Shown: positions 22,421 through 33,800 of the stretch, piece by piece
Layout: every line of letters starts with the position of its first letter
How positions within the stretch are numbered: position 1 is the first letter of the stretch
Assembly: GCF_051014685.1 (NCBI RefSeq)
Contig: NC_135061.1
Span: 1,488,001 to 1,552,000, forward strand
DNA from: Ptiloglossa arizonensis
Lineage: Eukaryota > Arthropoda > Insecta > Hymenoptera > Colletidae
Length of the DNA: 64,000 nucleotides
Direction: 5' to 3'
Position numbers and translations under genes: made by a program
The notes under the pieces: model-generated
The model's input: only the letters and a program-made list of their open reading frames with translations
What the model was told of the DNA's origin: nothing
The model's database searches: none

Positions 22421-25400
22421 CTCCCTTTTCCTATTTCCGTTCTTTCCTTCCTCTCACATACTTTAATTTAGCGCCGCCAAAAGGTATCACCAAACAGACT
22501 CCTACCGGAATTTAGAAATCGTTGCTGGGTAAGTAAAAACCTTCGTTTCTGAAAATCGGAAGCAGATTTTCCCGCGACTCGTTAACCGTTTGATGCGCGA
22601 CGCTTAATCGTCCATAGTTTAAACATTGTACCTCTTTGTAGAAAATTGAATATTTTACTTTTGGAGAGGCTCTGGAAATATCCTCCGCGTCTCGATAGTT
22701 ATTGTGTTAATCGATCGCTAAGGGGATGCAAGTTGTACTAGGTTGATAAGTTCTGTCGTAAAGAAATACTAATACAAATAATACGAATTAATCGACAGAT
22801 CTACGTGAAACTTTGCACACGTTCATGGTACAATGGTACCATTTTTGTAAAAATAAAACGACGAAGCTGATAGTTCGATCGAATTATCAGATCGAAAACG
22901 AAACAATCTCGCCTCAAGCCGGATATTCTCGTTGCTCGGTACAAAGAATCTTTGAGAAAGAAAATACTAGATTCTTTGATAAGTTTTCTCGTTTTTCCAT
23001 TGTAAAAAAATACTATGAATTTCGAACGACTGTAAATATTCGAACGAGTTTCGATCTGCATGAAACTTCGCGCATGTTCATGTAACGGTAGTATCATCTT
23101 TAGAGAAATACAAACGACGAATCTAATAGCTCGATTTCTTAACGAACGACGAAACTTATCGAGTAGTTTATTATTTACGGGTTCCCTCGCTCCGTTGGGG
23201 AAAAAATACCGCGCGGTGGTATATACAAGGCACCGAGGGAAACTTTGATTCCGCTTTACACGGAATTACGGTTATCCTCGTGGCCGGTGCAGCGGATTGC
23301 ATTTCGCGAATTCATTCCGACATCAATACCGGGCGGTGCATCCTGAAAAAGCTTCGCGCCAGAAATTCCCCGGAGTCATATACTAGATGGGTTTCTGATC
23401 AATCCAACACGGACGGGTCAGGCCCGTGTTCGGTTTAAAGCGAAGTTTCCTTATTCAAGTTGCAACGTCGGTCGTACGGGGACGAGGCGTAATTCATAGG
23501 TCATCAAATTGAATCAGCCATCGACGGATTGCGCCTGTATGAAAATTTATCGATGCGGTCGCGGTGCACGGGACGGTTCGCAACTACGAATCACCGATAC
23601 GGCGTCGATTCGGGTACTCGGCGGCCCGGTGCAGCGTCGGGGCGCACGGTGCGCCGTGTTTCATCGGACCGGATCGTCAATAGAACGGAATCACGGTATG
23701 TTAAACAAAAAGAAAACCTCTGTAAAAAATTCAGCGCCTATGTAGTGGCTAAACACACGCGGCTCGGTTGAATACGGTGTTTCTGGTGCGTTTTTCAGGG
23801 ACAAAAAGCTCCCTTTCAAATGCCCACGAAAATATGCGAGTTTCGCGCGGAAAAGTTTTTTTGTTTACGCGAAACTGTTTGAATAATTTATTTCCGAATG
23901 GTCGTTCCCCCATTTGGAAGCGTTTACGATGCAGTTTTCACCGGATTTCATTTCCGCTCCTATTCATCTTCCCCGTATTGATAGATTTATACGTCTCTGA
24001 TTTACACGTCTCTATTCACGTTTCAGAATTACGTTTCAGAATTACGTTTCAGAATTTTAAACCCATGGAAAATTAGCCGGCCGTGCGATGCTCGCGAAAG
24101 AGAACGAAAGGCTGGACGTTTCAAAGAGATTCGATCTTTTAATTTGAAAATTTACGTACAGAGATAAATACCTACCGTACGCGGAATGCAGCGCGGGAAG
24201 CGTCGCGATTGAATATTTTCGAAAATATCGTCGATATCGAAACATACCACGGAACGAAGATAAAGGGATATCGTTTCTGGATTAATTTGATTTTCACGCA
24301 GGGGAAAACTCTCGAGAAGATATCGAGTACTTTTCTTTTAAATGAAATTTACATTTTGCAGTACGCGTCTAAATTGAAAAATATATAGTTTCGTTTCGAG
24401 AAATTCGGCTACTTTCAATTATTATTCTAAAATATAACGTGTAGGTTCACGTTCTTTAAATTGGTATCCATTTATCGTATCCTTCTTTCTTTTAGTAACT
24501 TTTGTTTTAAATTCGACTAAAGCTGTTGTTATCGTTATCAAAATGTAACGTGGTTTCAATAAACGCGAGATAGAAGCGCGTAAATTTGGAAAATATTTAA
24601 TACGTTGGTTATTTCCGGAACGGGATCGAAGTCGACGATAACAGCACCGAGTCGCGTTGCTATCGATAAATCGAGGGAAACGTATTAGAAAAGAACCGGT
24701 CGTAAATATCTACGAAACGCGTCTGACTTTTGAGACCGCGGGGATTCGCGAAAATCGTGGAGCAGTTGAAATTCGTATCGATGAAAAGCGATGATCCTGT
24801 CGATTGAAATGGCAAATATTTTTATCGTTCGTGCATTCGAGTCTCGTTCGCGTTGAAAATCCTATTTCAACGAGCAACCTGGGCAGACAACCAGTCCAAC
24901 TTCCGAGTTCGCGTTAATTTTCGATCGTTCTATTACAATATCGTTGTCACACTCAGAATTATCGAATGATCTTCCATTGTCACCGTAAGAGAATACGGTT
25001 CCACGTGTCGAAGAGAACGAACGCTTCGTGGAAATTCAATCCTCCCGTTTCGTCCGTTTTCGCTTTAAAGCGATATTTACAGTCAGAGATCGCAAACACG
25101 GAGACGAATCGATGTCATAACGAAACGAAACAATTCTCTTTGATATTATTATCGAATCATTTCCGGACACTCGACAGATTTCGACATTCTTTCTCGATAA
25201 CGACGGATTGTTGCGCGATGAGTGCTATTCGAGACGATGCTTAAAATACTAATTTAAAAGATAACGTTAGAGAAGGAAGACAATTCAAGGAAGTTTAGAA
25301 TGGAATCTAATAATCGAATTTTTCCTTTTTTCGAAAATTGAAACACGTTTTCCTAGAAACCATGTTCTTCGACACGGTGTACTCGATTAGGAATTAACGA

Positions 25401-25493
25401 TTTTCAATTTTTCACCTACTTGAGAAAAAAGATAAGATCGAAAAGCTGAATATTCCATAAAGTGTCAACGTTTGCTTACAATTATGCACATCG
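22421..25493. other. Unique DNA, no gene seen
   Basis: Frames of at most about 102 codons, none recognisable. A perfect hairpin palindrome, GGCGCACGGTGCGCC, lies at 23641-23655 in a GC-rich patch (23510-23700). Near 24025-24055 a CAGAATTACGTTT phrase repeats. The rest is AT-leaning DNA without arrays or RNA genes that I can see. Confidence 0.5.
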
Positions 25494-26034
25494 TTGAGTT
25501 TCAATCTAGAGAAACAACGAATCGCTTCGAGAAGATAACGTATCGCAAGATAATGCTAATTTTTATTTCGATAAAATTATTTCTTCGTCCAAGAAGAAAC
25601 GACTCCTCGATTTTCGGTTTGTAAATAGCAGACTACACTTTTAAATTCGTTTCTTTGTAAATCAGGTTCGCGTTGAGTTTCAATCTAGAAAAACAACAAC
25701 GAATAGCTTCGAGAAGATAACGTATCGCGAGGTAATGCTAATTTTTATTTCGATAAAATTATTTCTTCGTCCAAGAAGAAACGACTCCTCGATTTTCGGT
25801 TTGTAAATAGCAGACTACACTTTTAAATTCGTTTCTTTGTAAATCAGGTTCGCGTTGAGTTTCAATCTAGAAAAACAACAACGAATAGCTTCGAGAAGAT
25901 AACGTATCGCGAGGTAATGCTAATTTTTAATTCGATAAAATTATTTCTTCGTCCAAGAAGAAACTACTCCTCGATTTTCGGCTAGTAAATAGCAGACTAC
26001 ACTTTTAAATTCGTTTCTTTGTAAATCAGGTTCG
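25494..26034. repeat. About 180-bp tandem repeat, three copies
   Basis: Copies are 25494-25671 (178 bp), 25672-25853 (182 bp) and 25854-26034 (181 bp), each beginning GTTGAGTTTCAATCTAG and ending AAATCAGGTTCG. Copies two and three are nearly identical; copy one differs by a few bases and small gaps. Just after it, CGATCGTTCAACGATCG (26047-26063) is a near-perfect palindrome. Confidence 0.92.
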
Positions 26035-27388
26035 GTGAAGAAACATCGATCGTTCAACGATCGCGTCGAATGTTGAACGCAGTGACGAATCCAATATTAA
26101 GATTATTTTGTATCTCGTTTAACTAGCTCGCGATCTCCGTTTCCCTTCCACTCGGCCACATTTTCCGCAATTTCGCTCCGTTTCGTTAAATCGATCTTTC
26201 GTCTGTTTGTTCGGCCGGTCTGGTCAACAGGGGGATGATCGATGGCGTTGTTTCTTCGTTGCTTCATAAATCCGGTTCCCTCGTTATCGAAAGATAGGCA
26301 ACGAGCGGTGAACGGATTTCTACAATTTCGTTTCGAGTCCCCGGTTGGATATTATCGTGGTTGGTAACGAGCTCCGATTGAAAAAGTCCGCGAGCTTCTA
26401 ATTACCAGCCGCGGGATCGCGCGCGGAGTTTCTCTATCGTGTTTTTGGGATAGGAACGAAACGAGCGATTTCTTTCTCGCGAAGGAAATGGTACTCGAAC
26501 CGTAACCCGGCTGCGGAGAATTTTTTCGACGTCGTAACGAGTTCCCAGGGACACCGAGGCAACCTACCGATCGGTTCCCGTTTGCATCCATTCGTCCAAA
26601 GAACGTTAATTTATATTTCAAACGCGAGCACCTTTCGCGCGGATCTATCGAAAGCAAGGTTCGATCCGGGTCGATGCGCGGGAGGGCCGCAGCGAGCTAA
26701 ATAAACGAAGAAAAAAATATTTCGTCGGTGAAATAATGAATCGAATGAAAAATTGCTTGTCAATTTGTCAGCCTGGCACAATGGAAGTAATTAGCGGCGG
26801 GATACAATGGCATTAAATGAAACGGTAACAACGGCCACGCTCGATACGACGACGCCAACAATTTCGCTCGCCCCGGTGTTCGAACGACAGCGCGCGAATT
26901 TCGTACTCGTTGAACAATTTAATAGAATTCCCCGAGTAAGCGTATTTCTATGAACGGACGGTACACGCGAAAGGCTAAAACGGAAGGGCTAATGTTTTAA
27001 TTAAACAACGCGTGCGCGCTTCAATCTACAGCCGCGAGTACCTTATTCGTCAACGGAGCGTTTCGCTCCTCGGCCGTGCGCGTTATTAAACCCCGTATCA
27101 ACTTCATTTAGCCCCCGAAATTGTTGCAGTCACTTGGCTCTGTATACGACCGAAAGTTAGGTGACGTCATGGCCACGCGGGTGAACAGCCCCGCGGGAAA
27201 ACGAAACGACCGCCTTAAAATCTACGCTTGCACCGAATCGCAAGCACCACGGTAACACGCGTGTTTCTTCCGAATTGAGGTGAACAAAAGGGCTCTGGGA
27301 CCGTGAACTAGTTGTATTCGACACTTTGCGAGACGATCGCGGATTATTCGTTCTCAGTGAAGACGAAGAACGAACGTTGCAGTATTTA
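26035..27388. other. Unique DNA of balanced composition, possibly regulatory
   Basis: No repeat or gene. The part 26700-27170 has mixed composition with homeodomain-type sites (GTAATTAGCGG, TTTTAATTAAAC) and TGTCAGCCTGGCACAATGG, and ends near a perfect CRE palindrome. It has the look of conserved non-coding DNA; cross-species alignment would decide. Confidence 0.35.
27162..27169. promoter_or_regulatory. CRE palindrome TGACGTCA
   Basis: A perfect 8-bp CREB/ATF-type site in unique DNA about 220 bp before the 234-bp repeat locus. An 8-bp palindrome can occur by chance in 64 kb, so the call rests only on the exact match. Confidence 0.25.
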
Positions 27389-27960
27389 CGGAGTGTCCCG
27401 ATCATCACCGGTCGATTTGAATTTCGCGCTCTTCTTAAACTGTCAAACTAATTAACTTTTAACTCGACACATTTGTTCGTTCGAAATACAGAGAAAGTAT
27501 ACGTAAACGAACATATAACGCGATCAAATTCTTATTGGTGATGTACACGAATAAAATATTCCTCGTCCGCGAGAAGAAGGCTAACGAGTGTTTAAATCCC
27601 CACTCTGGTTTAGAGTTTACTAGAGGGTGTCCCAATCATCACCGGTCGATTTGAATTTCGCGCTATATTTAAACCGTCGAACCGATTAACCTGAAACTCG
27701 ATATATTTGTTCGTTCGAAATAAAGAGAAAGTATACGTAAACGAACATATAACGCGATCATAGTCTTATTGGTCGTGTACACGAATAAAATATTGTTCGT
27801 TCGCGAAAAGAAGGCTAACGAGTGTTTACATCCCCATTCTGGTTTAGAGTTTACTAGAGGGTGTCCCAATCATCACCGGTCGATTTGAATTTCGCGCTAT
27901 ATTTAAACCGTCGAACCGATTAACCTAAAACTCGACGTATGTCATCTGGAGGATGTACGA
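27389..27960. repeat. 234-bp tandem units plus transposon left-end fragment (locus 3)
   Basis: Two full units, 27389-27622 and 27623-27856 (234 bp each), follow TA or a TA-containing junction. A third start at 27857 continues as the 384-type element (GACGTATGTCATCTGGA) and fades out near 27960. Unit length is exactly that of loci 1 and 2. The 66-codon minus-strand frame at 27669-27869 starts at TTG and is not called. Confidence 0.9.
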
Positions 27961-27977
27961 TCGGCGGAAAATTACTC

Positions 27978-28160
27978 ACATTGGGCTTTAGGGTCCTTTC
28001 GCACAACTTTCAAAAGTAACAAATACATACGATCGCGTGGCAAAAAGTTGCCCACATTGGACTTTAGGGTTCTTTCGCGCAACTTGCAAAAGTAACACAT
28101 ACGTGGCGATAAGTCGCTCGTTTACATTGGGCCTTAGTCCTTTCCCATAACGTTACTTTC
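27978..28160. repeat. 70-75-bp tandem repeat, three copies
   Basis: Starts at 27978, 28053 and 28123. Each contains (A)CATTGG(G/A)CTTTAGGG then CTTTCGC(A/G)CAACTT. It directly follows the transposon fragment that ends locus 3. The third copy is the most changed. Confidence 0.75.
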
Positions 28161-30529
28161 AAATACAATGATCCCTAAAACCCGTATTCTATTTAAAGAT
28201 AACGTTGGATACAGATCGTACCATGCAATTTGTCGAGATCGTTCAAAGGACGTCTCTCACGAGATAAAGTATCGCGATACTAATTTTGGGTATCCTCGAT
28301 CGGTCTCGCTTCGTATCCTGTACAAGTGACGTCAACGTCAGGAATAATCGTCACGCTCCGAGCGTATCACACTCGCGAGTACACGAGGCGTGCAGGTGCA
28401 CGCGTCGAATTCGTCGCGAGCCGATCTCGCGGTAGGAGGGTTTATTCTTGGACCCACCGTTGGCTTAAACGCGATCATTTTACTACCCGTCATTTCCGTT
28501 TCGTTGTATTAAGTATTAACCCTTATGCGTTCGGCCTGGCTCGACTAATTTGCATACGACCCGTCTATTACGTTCTAGGCCAGCACCGAGGGACTTCTAT
28601 GCGGGGCTGGGTCCACACGGTTTCCAGAGTTCCACTTGCATAATGGACAGGACCATTCGGTATCCTTTGTACGCCCACCGTTCGACTAATTGATTAATAT
28701 GACATTCTACGAGCCGCGATGCACTTGAACGTTGTCTGAAACCGCGCGGAAGGGTGTTTCTATGAAAACAAATTGACCCGTGCATTACGAATGCGCGCTC
28801 GGTATTAAAGCGGACCGTATCGTCGCGAACTTCGTCGAAACGGAGCGTAGCGGTATCGGGAAACAATAATTCGTTCTTTGGATATCGAGAAACGAGCGCA
28901 TCGACCAAACAGTGAGAAAGAGTAACACCCGTGGATCGAATTTGAAATTTTTCAAAACCACGAGAGACCGTTTGCGCGCGAAACTGAAGAGATTTTGAAA
29001 CAATATTTCGGGTTTCGCCCAAAACTTCGACGTATCGTTGTTTTTAACGATATTTAAACGCACCAGGAAGAATTTTAAAAAATTTTTCAAAATGTCGAAT
29101 TCACGACTTTTCGAAGCACGGTATTGATACCTCTTTGGTAAATTATAATTATGATCAGTTCTCTTTAATCGTTTGTTTCTTAAGGGTAAATTGAAGAATT
29201 TGTATAAAGATGAGAATCCGTTTGTCCTCTTTACGGAGAAATTTCCGCAAACGCGGACACATTGAATTAACCGTATGAAAATTGATCGAAATTGACGCTG
29301 ATATCAGTGACTAATGACATTAGACAAGGGTTGTGTCTATCAGTGCAATATAGGGTGCGCCACCGTTGCAAGGTTTAATGCAGTCAATAGATATTGAGAA
29401 ACTCGCTTTGTCACTGGCACTTATCGTTGGGAACATTCAAATTGCCACCCCTGAATGAGAACCGTGTACGATTGGCTCAGCGAATCGATATACTACCGTG
29501 TCGCGAGCATCTAATCGAGCAAATAACCAATTACGCGATTAACCGGTTTACAATTTTTTATTATTTCGAACGCTCGACGGTGATAAATATTATTCAATGT
29601 TCCTGGAACTGCATCGCGAGCACCCAAAGACTCGTTGCATCCGTTAAATTGAACTCGCGTGATTGAGTTGTTAACGTAAGAAAAATCAACGGGAGAAAGT
29701 TTTTTCAATCGAGGAAACGTGCAGGCTGCGTGCTTTCGAAAGCTGTTTTCTTAAAGGAGGGAATAAAAACAAATTCCGTTCCACGGTCTCGATACGTTGC
29801 TCGAAGAAAAATCACCCTCTTTCGTTCGGTGCCACATATTTTGTCGGAGCCTGTACAGGACCGAGTTCGGAGCGAAACAGGAGTAGTTTCCGCTCTTTAT
29901 ACAAATTGCGTAATTTATATTCCGCCGCGGGGGTGCTACATCCGTCCACTATCCCCGCAAAATTTTTTTCATCACGTCGGAAGCGTACGTATCCGCGGGG
30001 CGAGAAAAAGAGAAAAATCGTCCGAAAAATTTCCACCATCGCGACAGCTCGCATCTTAATAATGCGCAACCCAGTTTCAACGTAATCGAAAGCAGTCTTG
30101 GACGGGAAAAATCGGAGTTTATCATCTGGAATAACATTCGTGCCATAAGAGAGGAGACGCTCGGATTTTTGAGCCCGGCGAGTGGAACGTTCGTTGTTGC
30201 CGCGTGTGTAAAATTATTCAAATGTAATCGAACGACTTAATTCCTTCAACGTACGGAACTTTTTTCAGATTGTCGCGCGCGAAACGATTCAACGTTCCAA
30301 GTATCAGAATTTCTTAATTCTTTGACCAGCATCGAAGCTGAACAACGTTAATAGCGGCGTTCTCGCGCGAATCGTTAACCCACTTTCAAATTTCTGTACT
30401 TGTAGCACGTTCCGTCGTTCCTTAAGTCACCCTCGACAATTTAGGGGTAGTTTTAACGAAGAAACAGAGTTCTACCGATATCGCGCTCAATTTTCGTCAT
30501 TTCTTTACTCTTGGGGCTTTCGTTAACCC
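28161..30529. other. Unique DNA, no gene seen
   Basis: Frames up to 141 codons on both strands overlap without any domain. No tandem repeat, transposon end or tRNA was found. Confidence 0.5.
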
Positions 30530-31275
30530 GAGAATCTTACAAATATTTTTCTACATTTCGTAACACGATGAATTACAATTTATTCTACCATTTACAACAT
30601 TTTCCATCATTCGATTCGCCCGAAAATTCACCAATCGGTGATCTTATTAATCTAAGAATCTTCTAAATATTTTTCTACTTTCCGTAACACGATGAATTAC
30701 AATTTATTTTACCATTTACATTTTCTATCACTCGATTCGCTCGAAAATTCACCAATCGGTGATACTATTAATCTAAGAATCTTCCAAATATTTTTCTAGT
30801 TTCCGTAACTCGATAAAGTACAATTTATTCTACAATTTAAAACATTTTCCATCATTCGATTAACTCGAAACTTCACTAATAGGTGTCCCTATCAACCTAA
30901 GAACCTTTCAAATATTTTCCAATTTTCCGTAATTCGACGAAGTACAATTTATTCTACCATTTGCAACATTTTCTATCATTTGATTAACTCGAAACTTCAC
31001 TAATCGGGGTCCCTATCAACCTAAGAACCTTTCAGAAATTTTTCAATTTTTCGTAATTCGACGAAGTATAATTTATTCTAAAATTTAAAACATTTTCTAT
31101 TACTTGATTAACTCAAAACTTCACTAATCGGTGTCCCTATCAACCTAACAACCTTCCAAATATTTTTCAATTTTCCATAATTCGACAAATTCCAAATTTA
31201 TTCCACCATTTACAAAATTCTCGTATCGTTCGATTCGTCGAACGGTTCGTCGATCGGTGTCTCGATCGTCCAACG
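30530..31275. repeat. About 124-bp tandem repeat, six copies
   Basis: The anchor CGTAA(C/T)(A/T)CGA occurs at 30559, 30683, 30804, 30928, 31052 and, as CATAATTCGA, 31176, giving intervals of 124, 121, 124, 124 and 124 bp. Other shared phrases are TACAATTTATTCTACCATTT and CACCAATCGGTG. Divergence between copies is visible, so the array is not recent. Confidence 0.9.
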
Positions 31276-31924
31276 TCGACGTACCGCGATGAAATGTATA
31301 CGACGCGGTTGTCACGCGTATCGTGAAAAAACGCTTAATTTATTTCGTCGTGCGGGTTTCCGTGAACAAAAAACAAAGAAGAGAAAAGGCGTAAACACGG
31401 TGCAGAGTATGGAGGGAACAGGAACCGTAGATCGCGACTATCCGCGCGAATAAAAATTCGGCCAGGAACGCACAATGGCATCGGTTATGGAAGCTAAAAG
31501 TTACGGTGAATCATCGAGGGTGGCGAGCATAGGGGCCTTTGCATAGCCGTGCTCGTAAAATAGATCCGATATTACCGTACTTCGGCGGCGCGCATATATT
31601 CTGGCTTTACCAGCGTTCAATGCCGCTTCCAAATTCAGAGGAAAAGGAACACGGTAGAACAGGATCGAGGAGGGTACGGAGAGGGTTGTACGCGCGCCAG
31701 CTCGATTCAATGTCGTCACATTTCAGTATCGCGTCGCGCGAGAATCAAGGCGCCCGCGGCGCGGTGTCGTAAAACGGAAACTTTTTGCAGATCTGGCTGT
31801 GCACGTCACCCGAAGCGATGCGCGTACTTACGCTTCCTGCCTCCTCGGTCTAGGGTCAAAATGTTTGCGGTGCTCTCTCCGCTACCCACCCTTATCGCCC
31901 CTCTCCTCCCCGCCCTATAACCTT
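31276..31924. other. Unique DNA between two arrays
   Basis: Mixed composition, with pyrimidine-rich sequence just before the next array. Frames up to 77 codons have no domain. GCACAATGGCATCGG near 31470 recalls CACAATGG in the candidate regulatory DNA near 26780, but the match is short. Confidence 0.4.
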
Positions 31925-33800
31925 TCTTATTCTACGCTCGAGTTGCCCAACTTTTCAACCGTATTAACGAGATTCTCGTCCTAGTCGTTGTCTATCGATG
32001 TGTACGCGCGAAAAAAGATACGTGGACGTTGACGATGAATTGGAATATTGGTTCACGTTTTGATCAATTTGGAGCCTAGTCTAGTGTTCTTGTCGTCGAT
32101 TTAGGAATTCGAAATTTAGGATTTTAACGGACCTCACCTGGAATTATTATTCTACTCTTGAGTTGTTCAAGTTTTGGACCGTATTGACGAGATTCTCGTC
32201 CTAGTCGTTGTCTATCGATGTGTACGCGCGAAGAAAGATACGTGGACGTTGACGATGAATTGGAATATTGGTTCACGTTTTGATCAATTTGGAGCCTAGT
32301 CTAGTGTCGTTGTCGTTGGTTTGGGAATTCAAAAATTAGGGTTTTAACGGACACCACCTGGAATTCTTATTCTACTCTTGAGTTGTTCAAGTTTTGGACC
32401 GTATTGACGAGATTCTCGTCCTAGTCGTTGTCTATCGATGTGTACGCGCGAAGAAAAGATACGTGGACGTTGACGATGAATTGGAATGTTGGTTCACGTT
32501 TTGATCAATTTGGAGCCTAGTCTAGTGTCGTTGTCGTTGGTTTGGGAATTCAAAAATTAGGGTTTTAACGGACACCACCTGGAATTCTTATTCTACTCTT
32601 GAGTTGTTCAAGTTTTGGACCGTATTGACGAGATTCTCGCCTTAGTCGTTGTCTATCGTTGTGTACGCGCCAAGAAAGGTACAAATTGGAATACTGGTTC
32701 ACGTTTTGATCAATCTGGAGCCTAGTCTGGTGTTCTTGTCGTCGATTTAGAAACTCAAAATTTAGGATTTCAACGGACCTCATCTGGAATTGTGTTATTC
32801 TACTCTTGAGTTGTTCAAGTTTTGGACTGTATTAACGAGATTCATGTCCTAGTTGTTGTCTATCGATGTGTACACACGAAGAAAGATACGAATTGGAATA
32901 CTGGTTCACGTTTTGATCAATTTGGAGCCTAGTCTAGTGTTCTTGTCGTTGGTTTAGAAATTCAAAATGTAGGATTTTAACGGACCCCACCTGGAATTGT
33001 CTTATTCTACTCTTGAATTGCCCAAGTTTCAAACCCTATTCACGAGATTCTCGTCCTAGTCGTTGTCTATCGATGTGTACGCGCGAAAAAAGATACGTGG
33101 ACCTTGACGATGAATTGGAATATTGGTTCACGTTTTGATTACTCAGGAGCCTAGTCTAGTGTCCTTGTCTACAGTTTAGAAACTCAAAATCTAGGGTTTT
33201 AACGGACCCCACCTGGAATTGTCTTATTCTACTCTTGAGTTGCCCAAGTTTCAAACCCTATTCACGAGATTCTCGTCCTAGTCGTTGTCTATCGTTGTCT
33301 ATGCCCGAAAAAAGGTACGTGGACGTTGACGATGAATTGAAATAATTGGAATATTGATTGACGTTTTGATCAATCAGAAGCCTACTCTAATGTTCTTGTC
33401 TACAGTTCAGAAACTCGAAATCTAGAATTTTATCAGACACCACCTGGAACTGTCTTATTCTACTCTCGAGTTGCTCAAGTTTTAAATCGTATTATCGTAA
33501 CGTTCATCTTCACTGTTATCTATAATGGTGTGTGCACAAATAAAGATACGCGGACATTGACGATAAATCGAACAATTAGCGGTCCAGTTTGAATTAGTTC
33601 GTTGTCGATAAAAATTTTAAAAGTTTAACACATCCAACATGCTATCTAGATTTATCGCCCTTCTCGGCCATAACTTTTCTTATTCTACGCTCGAGTTGGC
33701 CAAGTTTTGAACCGTATTGACGAGATTCTCATCCTCGCCGCAACCTACCGAGATCTACTCGCGAAGAAACGCACGGAAACGTTGACGACGAATCGACAAC
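31925..33800. repeat. About 220-bp tandem repeat, nine copies
   Basis: Starts marked by (C/T)TTATTCTAC occur near 31925, 32146, 32366, 32587, 32794, 33001, 33223, 33453 and 33679, at intervals of 207-230 bp; the last copy is partial. Common phrases are GAGATTCTCGTCCTAGTCG, TACGTGGACGTTGACGATGA and GGTTCACGTTTTGATCAA. The second to fourth copies are very alike. The first and last share ACGCTCGAGTTG and upstream TTATCGCCC(C/T)TCTC, which inner copies lack. Confidence 0.92.

Noticed and set aside
21674..22466. Overlapping open frames of 163 (minus) and 180 (plus) codons, the longest in the window
   Set aside because: They overlap each other on opposite strands in CpG-rich DNA, are Arg/Ser/Pro-rich without any domain, and the plus frame crosses the ribozyme-like structure.
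15098..27869. A similar 66-76-codon minus-strand frame in three repeat copies (15098-15298, 18825-19055, 27669-27869)
   Set aside because: It begins at TTG or GTG, not ATG, right at the transposon terminus. Other units have stops in it, and differences between copies often change the residue, so there is no sign of protein selection.
28975..29010. CTGAAGA...GAAAC near 28986
   Set aside because: Six bases between core and GAAA cannot form stem II, and stems I and III are absent.
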